Shown one piece after another: positions 1 to 10,200 of a stretch of DNA of 64,000 nucleotides. The DNA comes from an uncultured Eubacteriales bacterium (GTDB taxonomy: Bacteria > Bacillota > Clostridia > Oscillospirales > CAG-272), in contig CABUHS010000005.1 of assembly GCA_902491535.1 (NCBI GenBank), positions 43,657 to 107,656 on the forward strand. The letters run 5' to 3'. The number at the start of each line of letters is the position of its first letter. Within the stretch, counting starts at the first letter, position 1. Position numbers and translations under genes: made by a program. The notes under the pieces were generated by a model. It searched no databases and was not told where the DNA came from. It saw nothing but the letters and a program-made list of their open reading frames with translations.

Positions 1-1698
1 GAGCTTCGCGAACTTGAAAGCAAGGAGAAACGCGAGATCGAAAGAATTCTCGCCGAACTGTCAGCACTGTGTTCCGATCATTCCGGCGAGCTTATGCTCA
101 ATTATTATAACATTACAGAGATCGCGTTTATCTTCGCAAAAGCCGAGCTTTCCTTCAGAATCGGAGGAGAAGAACCGAAGATCGCAGACCGGCCTAAAAT
201 TGTGTTAAACAAAGCGAGACATCCTCTTCTTGACAAACACACTGTTGTACCGATAAGTGTGAGTCTCGGGGACAGCTTTGATATGCTTGTTATCACAGGT
301 CCGAATACAGGCGGCAAGACTGTAACTCTGAAAACACTCGGTCTGTTCGTACTCATGGCACAGGCAGGTCTGCATATATCTGCAACCGATTCATCTGAAA
401 TCGGAATTTTCAGCCGTGTACTTGCTAATATAGGCGACGAACAAAGCATCGAGCAGTCACTCTCGACATTTTCGTCTCATATGGTAAGCATCGTAGACAT
501 GCTTAAAAGAGCCGATGACCGAAGTCTTGTACTGTTCGATGAACTCGGAGCGGGTACCGATCCTGTAGAAGGTGCGGCACTTGCGGTCTCGATACTTGAA
601 AATGTGCGCGAATGCGGTTCGCTCTGCGCGTCTACAACGCATTACGCAGAACTCAAAGAGTATGCACTCGACACCGAAGGCGTGTGCAATGCAAGCTGTG
701 AATTTGATCTTGAAACACTTCAGCCGACATACCGCCTTATCATCGGCGCTCCCGGAAAGTCAAATGCATTCGCAATATCGCGCAAACTCGGTCTTGACGA
801 AAGTATCGTCATGCGCGCCGAAAGCTATGTAAGCGGTGAAAACCGCCGTTTTGAATCTGTAATAGAACGGCTTGAGGAAAGTCGCTCCGCTATGGAGCGC
901 GAACGTGCCGATGCAGAACGTCTCCGCACTGAGTACGAAGCATACAAGCGTGAGCAGGAAGAAAAACTAAAGGTATACATCGAGCGTACAGAACGCGAAA
1001 CAGACCGTCAGCGTGCAATTGCCATGCGAATGGTTGAGAGTGCAAAAGCCGCAAGCGATTTTGTAATGGAACAGCTCGAACAGGTCAAAAAACAGAAAGA
1101 CTCTGAAAATCTGTCCGAAGCGCTCAGCGCCGCAAGACAAAATATAAGAAAGAAGCTTAAAGAGGCTGATGACAGGATAAATCCTGTTGCAAAGCAGCAA
1201 TCCGATGACGAGTACACACTGCCAAGACCGCTGAAAGTCGGCGACGAAGTGCTGATCGCTTCTATCGGAAAGACAGGGACCGTACTTGATCTTCCTGACA
1301 AAAACGGAAATGTGACCGTACAGGCAGGTGTTATCAAAACACGTGTTCCGGTTAAAGAGCTGAGGCTTGCAGAGAACGATACGGCGTTCTTTATCAGCAG
1401 TGATAAAAAGAAAAAAGCCGTAAGCGCGGCAACAAAAACGCTGTCCGACCGCAGTTTCAAGCCGGAAATAGATCTCCGCGGGCAAAACGGAGAGGACGGT
1501 TGGTTCATGCTTGACCGTTATCTGGACGATGCAAAAATGGCAGGAGTAAAATCCGTCACAGTCGTTCACGGCAAAGGAACCGGCGCTCTGAAAAAAGCGC
1601 TCTGGCAGTTCATGAAAAACGATAAACGCATAAGCTCTTTCCGTATCGGTATGTACGGAGAAGGCGACGGCGGTGTAACGATCGTCGAACTTAAATAA
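1..1698 (+). CDS. mutS2: MutS2 (Smr-domain MutS homologue), 5' truncated by window edge
   Basis: The reading frame is open from base 1, so this is the C-terminal 565 residues of a protein that starts outside the window. MutS2 is a cytosolic DNA-binding ATPase. In Bacillota it suppresses homologous recombination and/or acts on collided ribosomes; it is not a mismatch-repair MutS. Visible are the Walker A motif GPNTGGKT (about residue 100 of the fragment), the Walker B region LVLFDELGAGTDP, and a long charged coiled coil rich in E/R/K. A C-terminal Smr domain carries the motifs DLRG and HGKGTGALKK. The Smr domain separates MutS2 from MutS1. rhaB starts 42 bases downstream on the same strand with no terminator between. 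Confidence 0.95.
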   Translation, partial: ELRELESKEKREIERILAELSALCSDHSGELMLNYYNITEIAFIFAKAELSFRIGGEEPKIADRPKIVLNKARHPLLDKHTVVPISVSLGDSFDMLVITGPNTGGKTVTLKTLGLFVLMAQAGLHISATDSSEIGIFSRVLANIGDEQSIEQSLSTFSSHMVSIVDMLKRADDRSLVLFDELGAGTDPVEGAALAVSILENVRECGSLCASTTHYAELKEYALDTEGVCNASCEFDLETLQPTYRLIIGAPGKSNAFAISRKLGLDESIVMRAESYVSGENRRFESVIERLEESRSAMERERADAERLRTEYEAYKREQEEKLKVYIERTERETDRQRAIAMRMVESAKAASDFVMEQLEQVKKQKDSENLSEALSAARQNIRKKLKEADDRINPVAKQQSDDEYTLPRPLKVGDEVLIASIGKTGTVLDLPDKNGNVTVQAGVIKTRVPVKELRLAENDTAFFISSDKKKKAVSAATKTLSDRSFKPEIDLRGQNGEDGWFMLDRYLDDAKMAGVKSVTVVHGKGTGALKKALWQFMKNDKRISSFRIGMYGEGDGGVTIVELK

Positions 1699-1740
1699 TT
1701 AAAATCAAAAACGTTAACAACAATATAAGGAGAAGATACA

Positions 1741-3225
1741 ATGGCAGAACTTAAAATGCTTGCGATCGACCTCGGAGCTTCAAGCGGAAGAGGAATTGTC
1801 GGTCATTTCGACGGCGAACGCCTCTCTCTCGAAGAAAATCACAGATTTCCGAATGAGCCTGTAATAAATGCAGGAAGCTTTAACTGGGATATCCTCAGAA
1901 TATTCCATGAAATCAAAAATTCGATCCGCAAATGCGCGCTCAGCGAAGACAAAGATATTGCTTCCATAGCTATAGATACATGGGGAGTTGACTACGGTTT
2001 TCTTAACAAAAACGGAAAACTGATCAGCAATCCGTATCACTACCGTGACGAAAGAACTGCCGGTGTTCCCGAAGAAGCGTTCAAAACGATCAGTCAGGAC
2101 GAGCTTTACGGTATCACCGGAACGCAGACCATGAACTTCAATACAGTATTTCAGCTTCTCGCCGAAAAACGCGACAATCCTGAAATATTCGATATTGCAC
2201 GCGATATGCTTTTTGTTCCCGATCTCCTGAATTACTTCCTCACCGGAGTTAAAGAGAATGAATATACGATCGCATCGACCGGATCGCTTCTCGATGCAAA
2301 GAGCCGCGACTGGGCGTTTGACGTGATCGACCGTCTCGGAATTCCGAGACACATTTTCGGAAAGATCGCACAGCCCGGTACTGTAGTAGGACCGCTTCTC
2401 CCTCAGATACTCGAAGAAGTCGGAGCTATAAACGCGAAGGTCATCCATGCTGCATCTCACGATACGGCAAGCGCCGTCGTTGCTGTTCCTGCAAAGGGCG
2501 ATGACTTTGTATATATTTCGAGCGGAACATGGTCGCTCATGGGAAGCGAGCTTAAAGAACCGCGTCTTGACGGCATTGCAAAGCAGTATGATTTCACAAA
2601 CGAAGGCGGAATGAGCCGTACAATTCGTTTTCTCAAAAATATCATGGGACTTTGGCTCGAGCAGGAATCCCGCCGTCAGTGGGCGCGCGAGGGTAAGCAG
2701 CTTTCATTTGATGAACTTTCAAATGCAGCTATGGCTTCAAAGCCGCTTCGCAGCATAATCAACCCGAGCGACTATGTATTCAACGCTCCCGGAAACATGC
2801 CCGGACGTATAGCCGAATACTGCAAAAAAACAGGTCAGCCCGTCCCCGAAAGCTACGGCGAAATAGTCCGCTGCATCTTTGACAGCCTTGCACTCTGCTA
2901 CCGTTGGACTGTAAGCAAGATCGACAGCGTAAAGGGTACTAAAACTCCGTTTATAAATATCGTCGGAGGCGGATGCAAGGAAGGTCCGCTCTGCCAGCTC
3001 ACCGCAGACGCATGCGGAATCCCGGTATATGCAGGGCCCGTCGAGGCAACTGCGATCGGCAACATCTGTGTACAGGCAATGGCGCTCGGAGAAATCAAGG
3101 ATATGTCAGAAGCACGTCATATAGTCCGCAATTCCTTTGAGATCAAGCAGTATGAGCCTCACACTGCGGATGCTGCAATGTGGGACGAAGGCTACGAAAG
3201 ATTCTGCAAGCTTGTTGAAGACTGA
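1741..3225 (+). CDS. rhaB: Rhamnulokinase RhaB
   Basis: FGGY-family sugar kinase of 494 residues that phosphorylates L-rhamnulose to L-rhamnulose 1-phosphate in the cytosol. The N-terminal phosphate-binding motif DLGASSGR lies at residues 10-17, followed by DTWGVDYG. The second actin-like lobe has SSGTWSLMG and the nucleotide-binding GGGCKEGPLCQLTADA. The length matches characterised RhaB proteins (about 480-490). An AAGGAG ribosome-binding site sits 8 bases before the ATG. It precedes rhaA, the previous step of the pathway. No rhamnulose-1-phosphate aldolase, transporter or regulator is in view, so the rest of the pathway must lie elsewhere. Confidence 0.95.
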   Translation: MAELKMLAIDLGASSGRGIVGHFDGERLSLEENHRFPNEPVINAGSFNWDILRIFHEIKNSIRKCALSEDKDIASIAIDTWGVDYGFLNKNGKLISNPYHYRDERTAGVPEEAFKTISQDELYGITGTQTMNFNTVFQLLAEKRDNPEIFDIARDMLFVPDLLNYFLTGVKENEYTIASTGSLLDAKSRDWAFDVIDRLGIPRHIFGKIAQPGTVVGPLLPQILEEVGAINAKVIHAASHDTASAVVAVPAKGDDFVYISSGTWSLMGSELKEPRLDGIAKQYDFTNEGGMSRTIRFLKNIMGLWLEQESRRQWAREGKQLSFDELSNAAMASKPLRSIINPSDYVFNAPGNMPGRIAEYCKKTGQPVPESYGEIVRCIFDSLALCYRWTVSKIDSVKGTKTPFINIVGGGCKEGPLCQLTADACGIPVYAGPVEATAIGNICVQAMALGEIKDMSEARHIVRNSFEIKQYEPHTADAAMWDEGYERFCKLVED

Positions 3226-3335
3226 GCTGAATAAGTTACTAATCCTACATAAACGCTGATAAAATCAACTTATCGGCACACGATAAAAACAACCTCAAAT
3301 ATTATATGCCGCATAGCGGCAGAATGGAGATAAAC

Positions 3336-4589
3336 ATGTCTGTTTCCGAAGCTTACAAACTTGCAAAAGAAATATATGCCGAATTCGGTGTTGACACCGA
3401 CGCTGCAATTGCAAAGGCTGCGTCTATACCGGTATCAATGCACTGTTGGCAGGGAGATGATGTACGCGGATTTGAAAATCCGAACGGAGATCTTACCGGA
3501 GGTATCCAAACTACCGGTAACTATCCGGGACGTGCAACAACAATAGAGCAGCTTCGCGCTGACTTTGAAAAAGCAGCGTCATTTATTCCCGGAAAAAAGA
3601 ATATAAACCTTCATGCTATCTACCTCGACAACTGCGGTGAGAAGGTTGAGCGCAATGAAATAGAGCCGAAGCATTTCGCTTCATGGGTAGAGTGGGCAAA
3701 AAAGAACGGTTTTGGTATCGACTTCAACCCCACATACTTCTCACATAAAAACAGCGAAGACGGTCTTACTCTTTCACATCCAGATAAGGGAATCCGCCGT
3801 TTCTGGATCGAGCATGGAATCGCATGCCGCCGCATTGCAGACTACATAGGAAAAGAACTCGGCAATGTAGTAATGGATAACCACTGGGTACCGGACGGAT
3901 TTAAGGATATCCCTGTAGACCGTTACACAACGCGCAAGCGTCTCCTTGAATCTTACGATGAGATATTTGCTGAAAAATTCGACAAAAAGCATACAATAGA
4001 TTCTGTCGAAGGAAAGGTATTCGGAATCGGAGCTGAAAGCTGCACGATCGGTTCTCACGAATTCTATCTTGCATACGCTCAAAAGAACAATATGTCCTTC
4101 ACACTCGATACAGGACACTATCATCCGACTGAGTATGTATCCGATAAAATTTCTTCCGCGCTTCTCTTTCTTGATGACATTCTCCTTCACGTATCGCGCC
4201 CTGTAAGATGGGACAGCGACCATGTTGTTATCTTCGACGATGAGCTTAAATATATCGCGCAGGAGATCGTATGGGGCGGATTCGAAAACAGAGTACATAT
4301 CGGACTCGATTTCTTCGATGCTTCGATCAACCGAATCGCTGCATGGGTAATCGGAACACGCAGCATGCAGAAAGCTCTTCTCTTCGCCGCACTCGCGCCT
4401 ATCGACAAGCTCCGCGAGTATGAGCTGACCGGAGATTACACATCCCGTCTCGCAATGCTCGAAGAACTTAAAACACTTCCGTTTGCAGCAGTATGGGATG
4501 CTTACTGCGAAAAAGCAGGTGTTCCGGTTCGCAATCAATGGCTCGCTGATGTTAAAGCATATGAAAAGGATGTTCTCTCTAAGAGATAA
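3336..4589 (+). CDS. rhaA: L-rhamnose isomerase RhaA
   Basis: Metal-dependent cytosolic isomerase (L-rhamnose to L-rhamnulose), 417 residues from the start chosen here; the E. coli enzyme has 419. Typical segments include MHCWQGDDVRGFE near the N-terminus, DFNPTYFSH, VMDNHWVPDG, DTGHYHPTEYVSDK and DSDHVVIFDDEL, which supply the acidic and His metal ligands. In-frame ATGs at 3306 and 3324 are upstream, but the ATG at 3336 has GGAGA about 7 bases before it and gives the family-typical N-terminus. A small GCCGC-ATA-GCGGC hairpin (3308-3320) lies just ahead of the ribosome-binding site. It follows rhaB by 110 bases and ends at the terminator at 4634. Confidence 0.95.
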   Translation: MSVSEAYKLAKEIYAEFGVDTDAAIAKAASIPVSMHCWQGDDVRGFENPNGDLTGGIQTTGNYPGRATTIEQLRADFEKAASFIPGKKNINLHAIYLDNCGEKVERNEIEPKHFASWVEWAKKNGFGIDFNPTYFSHKNSEDGLTLSHPDKGIRRFWIEHGIACRRIADYIGKELGNVVMDNHWVPDGFKDIPVDRYTTRKRLLESYDEIFAEKFDKKHTIDSVEGKVFGIGAESCTIGSHEFYLAYAQKNNMSFTLDTGHYHPTEYVSDKISSALLFLDDILLHVSRPVRWDSDHVVIFDDELKYIAQEIVWGGFENRVHIGLDFFDASINRIAAWVIGTRSMQKALLFAALAPIDKLREYELTGDYTSRLAMLEELKTLPFAAVWDAYCEKAGVPVRNQWLADVKAYEKDVLSKR

Positions 4590-4633
4590 TATGCGTATCC
4601 CCATAAGCAAATTTTCAATTAAATTATAAAAGT

Positions 4634-4670
4634 AAGGCAGTGTGATTCTTTATATTCACACTGCCTTTTA
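4634..4670 (+). terminator. Intrinsic terminator after rhaA
   Basis: A 12-bp perfect stem AAGGCAGTGTGA / TCACACTGCCTT (4634-4645 and 4656-4667) is followed by TTTTATT. It ends the rhaBA transcript. The A/T flanks mean it could also act on the minus-strand gene that ends at 4752. Confidence 0.85.
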
Positions 4671-4751
4671 TTGCTCTAATACGTTATTTTTTATCATAAA
4701 ACCATTATTAAAAAATTGCAGAATTTAATGTTCCTTGCATTAGGCATAAGA

Positions 4752-5225
4752 TTACTCATCGTCAAGATGTCCGGCATGTATACTGATATGCCCTATTCCG
4801 AGAACGATATCCGCAATTATCAGAAATATATTTTCTTTATATATTCCAAGAAGCAAAAATGCAATCACGGGCAAAACAGCCCCTGCCAAAGGTATTCCCA
4901 AAATACTGCTATAAAAATCACTCATTTTATGTTCACTTCTGAAATATCTGATCCAATATATCTCATATAAGATCATCACTGCAATGGCAAGAGCAAGCAA
5001 AAACAGCCACGGAGACAGTTCTCCGATTTCGGGACCAGCAAAAATAAGCGCAAAGCATGTAACCAAAACCTCTCCTACCCGTTCAAATATCAAAAGTATT
5101 TTATTTTCATCAGAAGCATATTTATCATAATTTTTCGGTTTATTTCGTGTCCAAAACAGATTCGGAATAAGAAGCATAATCAGAAACACAGCACCGATAA
5201 TTGAAAAACCGAAATGAACATTCAT
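4752..5225 (-). CDS. Hypothetical multi-pass membrane protein
   Basis: A 157-residue protein that I cannot assign to a function. It has about four to five hydrophobic segments: residues 5-25 (FSIIGAVFLIMLLIPNLF), 50-68, 72-92, and two near 108-128 and 132-148. A short soluble stretch, RNKPKNYDKYASDENK, follows the first helix. The C-terminus GHISIHAGHLDDE contains several His residues. I have an impression of similar conserved unknown membrane proteins in Clostridia. No good Shine-Dalgarno is visible (only ATAGG), so the start is less certain. Its only same-strand neighbour is another small unknown protein. Confidence 0.7.
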   Translation of the reverse strand: MNVHFGFSIIGAVFLIMLLIPNLFWTRNKPKNYDKYASDENKILLIFERVGEVLVTCFALIFAGPEIGELSPWLFLLALAIAVMILYEIYWIRYFRSEHKMSDFYSSILGIPLAGAVLPVIAFLLLGIYKENIFLIIADIVLGIGHISIHAGHLDDE

Positions 5226-5408
5226 ATTACAACCTATCTTTCATGAAAAATTCAAATGCTTCGACATTTATGACATAAATACCGCTTAAATTAATTGATC
5301 AACAATATATAATTTGATATCGGAATAATTTTTAAACACATCAATTCTCGTAAAAAGGAATTAACATCTTTAGCATTCCCCCATAAAGATCAAAAAATAT
5401 TATATATT

Positions 5409-5633
5409 TCACAAGTTACCATTGTCATCTATTTTGCACCAAGTATGTCTTTTACATTCTGGACACTTCAACATTCTCATATCCCCCTCATGAAGACCTA
5501 GACTAGCCCCCCAAAACCATTTCACCTTAAAGCGATGACCGCATTCAGTGCATTTATATGAATGTCTTGCAATAATTACTTTACCGATAATGATAGATAT
5601 TATTACACCTATCAATGTTATAATTAATTCCAT
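5409..5633 (-). CDS. Small membrane-anchored zinc-ribbon protein, unknown function
   Basis: A 74-residue protein when started at the ATG at 5633, which has AAGAAGG a few bases upstream. A longer frame to 5663 lacks such a site. An N-terminal hydrophobic helix (ELIITLIGVIISIIIGKVII) is followed by a CxxC...CxxC module (YKCTECGHRF and LKCPECKRHTWC) of zinc-ribbon type. The likely topology is one membrane anchor with a cytosolic zinc ribbon. Function unknown. It is preceded by its own AT-rich leader and promoter (5832-5860). Confidence 0.65.
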   Translation of the reverse strand: MELIITLIGVIISIIIGKVIIARHSYKCTECGHRFKVKWFWGASLGLHEGDMRMLKCPECKRHTWCKIDDNGNL

Positions 5634-5831
5634 AATACCCTTCTTTCCCGTTAGAGTTGGCATAAACCAACTAACGCCGATTTAATGTTAATAAATTATA
5701 TACCTTTCCTGAACATAGATAACAGCTATACTTAAATTAAATATACTTATACCTTACTCTAATCTCAAATCGTAAAACATTCTGTCCGAAAATTTATATT
5801 TCAGACTTTCAAATCTCTTTATACTACTGAT

Positions 5832-5860
5832 ATTATAATACATAAATTCTGTATTTTCAA
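5832..5860 (-). promoter_or_regulatory. SigmaA-type promoter for the small zinc-ribbon gene
   Basis: On the minus strand, TTGAAA (5855-5860) is separated by 17 bases from TATAAT (5832-5837). It would give a leader of nearly 200 AT-rich bases before the start at 5633. A hairpin GTTAG...CTAAC lies directly upstream of the ribosome-binding site. Confidence 0.55.
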
Positions 5861-5896
5861 TATTTATTCCTATTTTATTTGATTATAAGTATAAAT

Positions 5897-5930
5897 CAGC
5901 CCGGGTGTTATACCCGGGCTGCTTTGTTTT
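5897..5930 (-). terminator. Probable terminator after glyA (end of the pur operon)
   Basis: A 10-bp perfect GC-rich stem CAGCCCGGGT / ACCCGGGCTG (5897-5906 and 5912-5921) with a 5-base loop lies 30 bases past the glyA stop. The T-rich tract is better on the plus side (CTTTGTTTTG) than on the minus side (ATTTATACTT), so its efficiency for glyA is uncertain. It may work in both directions. Confidence 0.6.
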
Positions 5931-5950
5931 GTCATATAATTTATTATAAA

Positions 5951-7186
5951 TCAATAAAGCGGATATGCTTCGCAGAGCTGCTGAACTTCGCTCGAAATTC
6001 TATCCTTATTTGCGTCGAAGTCATTTATAGCATCGGTGATCCAGTTCGCAATGAGCTTCATCTCATTTTCTTTGAAGCCTCTTGTTGTAACTGCGGGAGT
6101 ACCGATTCTCAAACCGCTTGTAACAAACGGACTCTGAGGATCGTTCGGAACTGTGTTTTTGTTAGCAGTAATATGAACCTCATCAAGACGGCGCTCAAGC
6201 TCTTTACCTGTAAGGTCATGCTTCATAAGCTTGAGAAGCATGAGATGATTGTCAGTACCGCCTGAAACGATGTCAATGCCGTTATCCATAAGAGAGCGGC
6301 AAAGAACAGAAGCATTCTTTACGATCTGACGCTGATAATCCTTGAACTCCTCGGTCAGCGCCTCTCCGAGTGCAACTGCCTTTGCTGCGATGATGTGCAT
6401 AAGCGGACCGCCCTGCGTTCCGGGGAATACAGCCTTGTCGATCGCCTTTGCAAGCTCTTCACGGCAGAGGATCATACCGCCGCGGGGACCTCTGAGCGTC
6501 TTATGCGTAGTTGTAGTAACAACATCCGCATACGGAACAGGTGACGGATGAACACCGGCAGCGATAAGACCTGCAATGTGTGCCATATCCACCATGAGGT
6601 ATGCTCCGACTTCATCTGCGATCTCACGGCAGCGTTTAAAGTCAATGATTCTCGAATATGCACTCGCACCGACAACGATCATTTTAGGCTTGCTTTCGAG
6701 TGCGATCTTTCTCATTTCATCATAATCGATCATTTCCGTAACCGGATCGACACCATAAGGCACTACATTGAAGTATTTTCCTGAGATGTTTACAGGAGAA
6801 CCGTGCGACAGATGTCCGCCCTGCTGGAGATTCATTCCGAGTACGGTGTCTCCGGGCTGAAGAAGTGCAAAAAATGTTGCAAGGTTAGCATTAGCTCCGC
6901 TGTGGGGCTGAACATTTGCATGCTCTGCGCCAAAAAGCTTCTTAGCTCTCTCGCGTGCGATCTCTTCAACAATATCAACACACGCGCATCCGCCGTAATA
7001 ACGCTTTCCCGGATAGCCCTCAGCATATTTGTTTGTAAGAACGCCGCCTGCCGCAAGCAGAACCGCTTCGGATACAATATTCTCAGAGGCGATCAGCTCA
7101 ATATTATGGCGCTGACGGTCAAGCTCAAGCGAGCATGCGCCCGCTACTTCGGGATCAAAGTTTTTAAGTTCTTCAAAAAATTTCAT
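5951..7186 (-). CDS. glyA: Serine hydroxymethyltransferase GlyA
   Basis: PLP enzyme of 411 residues that converts serine plus tetrahydrofolate into glycine plus 5,10-methylene-THF. Both products feed purine synthesis: glycine at the PurD step and one-carbon units, via 10-formyl-THF, at PurN and PurH. Diagnostic segments are NKYAEGYPGKRYYGG, QPHSGANAN, the PLP-lysine motif TTTTHKTLRGPRGG (about residue 230) and PGTQGGPLMH. CAGGAG precedes the ATG by about 8 bases. It is the last gene of the pur operon, 35 bases after purL, so it is probably co-transcribed under the ZTP riboswitch. Confidence 0.97.
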   Translation of the reverse strand: MKFFEELKNFDPEVAGACSLELDRQRHNIELIASENIVSEAVLLAAGGVLTNKYAEGYPGKRYYGGCACVDIVEEIARERAKKLFGAEHANVQPHSGANANLATFFALLQPGDTVLGMNLQQGGHLSHGSPVNISGKYFNVVPYGVDPVTEMIDYDEMRKIALESKPKMIVVGASAYSRIIDFKRCREIADEVGAYLMVDMAHIAGLIAAGVHPSPVPYADVVTTTTHKTLRGPRGGMILCREELAKAIDKAVFPGTQGGPLMHIIAAKAVALGEALTEEFKDYQRQIVKNASVLCRSLMDNGIDIVSGGTDNHLMLLKLMKHDLTGKELERRLDEVHITANKNTVPNDPQSPFVTSGLRIGTPAVTTRGFKENEMKLIANWITDAINDFDANKDRISSEVQQLCEAYPLY

Positions 7187-7221
7187 AATATTAACTCCTG
7201 TATTACGCGTTTTTTATATCT

Positions 7222-10200
7222 TTATTTAAAATATTTTACCGCAGCCTCAAACATGCGTATATCATAATTACCCGGAACATTCTTGTAGAGTCCCTCACCG
7301 ATACGCTCGCTGTGTCCCATCTTACCGAACACTCTTCCGTCAGGCGATGTAATACCCTCGATTGCAAACATCGAATCATTGGGATTGAAGTGAACATCTC
7401 CTGTTGCATTTCCTGCAAGATCGACATACTGTGTTGCGATCTGTCCGTTTTCCGCAAGCTGTTTTATCAGTTCATTATCGGCAATAAATCTTCCTTCTCC
7501 GTGAGAGATCGGAACACTGTAAACATCACCGACCTCGGTGAGCGCAAGCCACGGAGATTTATTCGACGCAATGCGTGTACGAACAATCTTTGACTGATGG
7601 CGCGCAATCGTATTAAATGTCAGCGTCGGACAATTTTCATCCGTGTCAATGATCTTTCCGTAAGGAACGAGTCCGAGCTTTATAAGAGCCTGGAATCCGT
7701 TACAGATACCGCACATAAGACCGTCGCGGTTATCAAGCAGATCGGATACACCGTCTTTTATCGCCGCATTACGGAAAAACGCCGTAATGAATTTTCCGCT
7801 TCCGTCCGGTTCGTCTCCTCCGGAGAATCCGCCGGGAATGAATATCATCTGCGAATCCTTGAGCTTGCGTGCGAAGCTGTCCACAGATCTCTGAATCCCT
7901 TCTGAGGTCAGGTTGTTTATAACCATTATCTCAGGCTCTGCGCCTGCGTCACGTACGGCCTTTGCGCTGTCATATTCGCAGTTTGTTCCCGGGAATGCGG
8001 GAATAAGAACCTTCGGCTTTGCATGCTTAACGGCAGGAGACGGATAAGAAGAAGCCTTGTATTCAAAGTTTCTCATCTCTCCGTTACCGTCTGCAATATT
8101 GCAGCTGTAAACGCTCTCGAGCTTATCTTCATACGTTCCGAGAAGTTCATCGCAGGAAAGTATCTCTCCGCACATCGACAGAATGCCGTCATCTGTTACC
8201 GTACCGACATCATAATCGCCCTGCGTATCATCGGTAACTTCAAGAATAAATGCACCGTAGCAGCTGTCGAATATAGCCTGAACACACATCGACGGATCAT
8301 ATCTGAAGCCAAAACCGTTTCCGAAAGACATTTTCATAACCGCCTCGGCAATACCGCCCATACACGGAGTATAGCAGGACACCGCTTTTCCGCTGCGCAT
8401 AAGCTCTGTAGCGCGGTTCATGACCGCAATCAGGCTGTCAGTCTTCGGCAGTCCGTTTTCATCATATTCCGGTGCAATAAGAATTACTCTGTTGCCCGCT
8501 TTCTTAAATTCCGGAGATACTATATTCTTTACCTTTTCAGTAGTGACCGCAAAAGATACGAGCGTCGGCGGAACATCAAGATCCTCAAACGATCCGCTCA
8601 TCGAGTCCTTTCCTCCGATAGAGCCGATGCCAAGCTCTTTCTGAGCTTCAAATGCACCGAGAAGTGCCGCAAGGGGTTTGCCCCAACGTCTTTCATCCTT
8701 TCCGGGATGTTCAAAATATTCCTGGAAGGTAAGGTAAACATCATTGAACGATGCGCCGGAAGCAATAAGCTTACATACCGATTCAACAACAGCAAGATAT
8801 GCGCCGTGATACGGACTGTTCTCGGTTATAAAAGGATTGTAGCCCCATGACATGAGAGAGCAATCATCGGTATGCTTCTTTTCAACCGATATCTTCTGAA
8901 CCATAGCCTGAACCGGAGTGAGCTGATATTTTCCTCCGAACGGCATGAGAACCGTTCCGGCGCCGATCGTTGAATCAAATCGTTCCGAAAGTCCGCGTTT
9001 CGAGCAAATATTCAGATCCGATGCAAGCTTTTTGTAATTCTCGGCAAATCCTCCGGATACCGTTTTTTTCGGAAGAACAGGCTTTGCAGGAGCTATTGTT
9101 ATATGCTTATCCGCACCGTTTGAATTAAGAAATTCACGGCTGATATCAACGATCTTTTTGCCGTTCCAATTCATAGTGAGCCTCGGCTCAGCTTTTACAA
9201 CAGCTACAGGACATGCCTGGAGATTCTCACTTTCTGCAAGTGCAAGAAACGCATCGACATTTTCAGCTTCAATTACAACTGCCATACGTTCCTGCGACTC
9301 ACTTATCGCAAGCTCTGTTCCGTCAAGTCCCTCGTATTTTTTCGGAACTGCATTAAGATCTATTTCAAGTCCGTCTGCAAGCTCGCCGATAGCAACCGAT
9401 ACACCGCCTGCGCCGAAGTCATTGCAGCGCTTGATCATGCGGCACGCGTCGCCGTTCCGGAAAAGACGCTGAAGCTTTCTTTCCTCGGGGGCATTTCCCT
9501 TTTGAACCTCCGCTCCGCATGTTTCGACAGAATCAAGCTTATGAGCTTTTGATGAGCCTGTTGCACCGCCGATTCCGTCACGTCCTGTGCTTCCGCCGAG
9601 CAGAACAACAACATCGCCGGGTGCCGGAGTCTCTCTGCGAACATTTTCAGCAGGAGCGGCAGCGATGACCGCGCCTATCTCCATACGCTTTGCGGCATAC
9701 CCGGGATGATATATTTCGTCAACGATACCTGTCGCAAGACCGATCTGATTTCCGTATGAAGAATATCCTGCAGCCGCAGTAGTTACAATTTTACGCTGCG
9801 GAAGCTTTCCCTTCATGGTTTCGCTGACAGGCTTCAGCGGATCGGCAGCTCCGGTAACACGCATCGCTCCGTAAACATACGATCTTCCGGAAAGCGGATC
9901 GCGGATCGCGCCTCCGATACACGTTGCCGCGCCTCCGAAAGGCTCGATCTCGGTCGGGTGATTATGCGTCTCATTCTTGAACAGGAGCAGCCACGGCTCG
10001 CTTACGCCGTCGACATCAACGTTAATCTTAACTGTGCAGGCGTTGATCTCCTCACTCTCGTCAAGCTTATCAAGCTTTCCGTGAGCTTTAAGATATCTCA
10101 CCGCAAGCGTTGCAATATCCATAAGGCAGATCGGCTTCGTTCTGCCAAGCTCCGCCCTCACTGCAATATAGTCGTCATATGCTTTCTGAAGCAGCTCATC

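Noticed and set aside
8023..8850. Long plus-strand open frames inside purL (also inside glyA, carB, E1 and others)
   Set aside because: They are opposite-strand shadows of well-supported genes, rich in Cys/Arg/Tyr/Ser and without family motifs or ribosome-binding sites.
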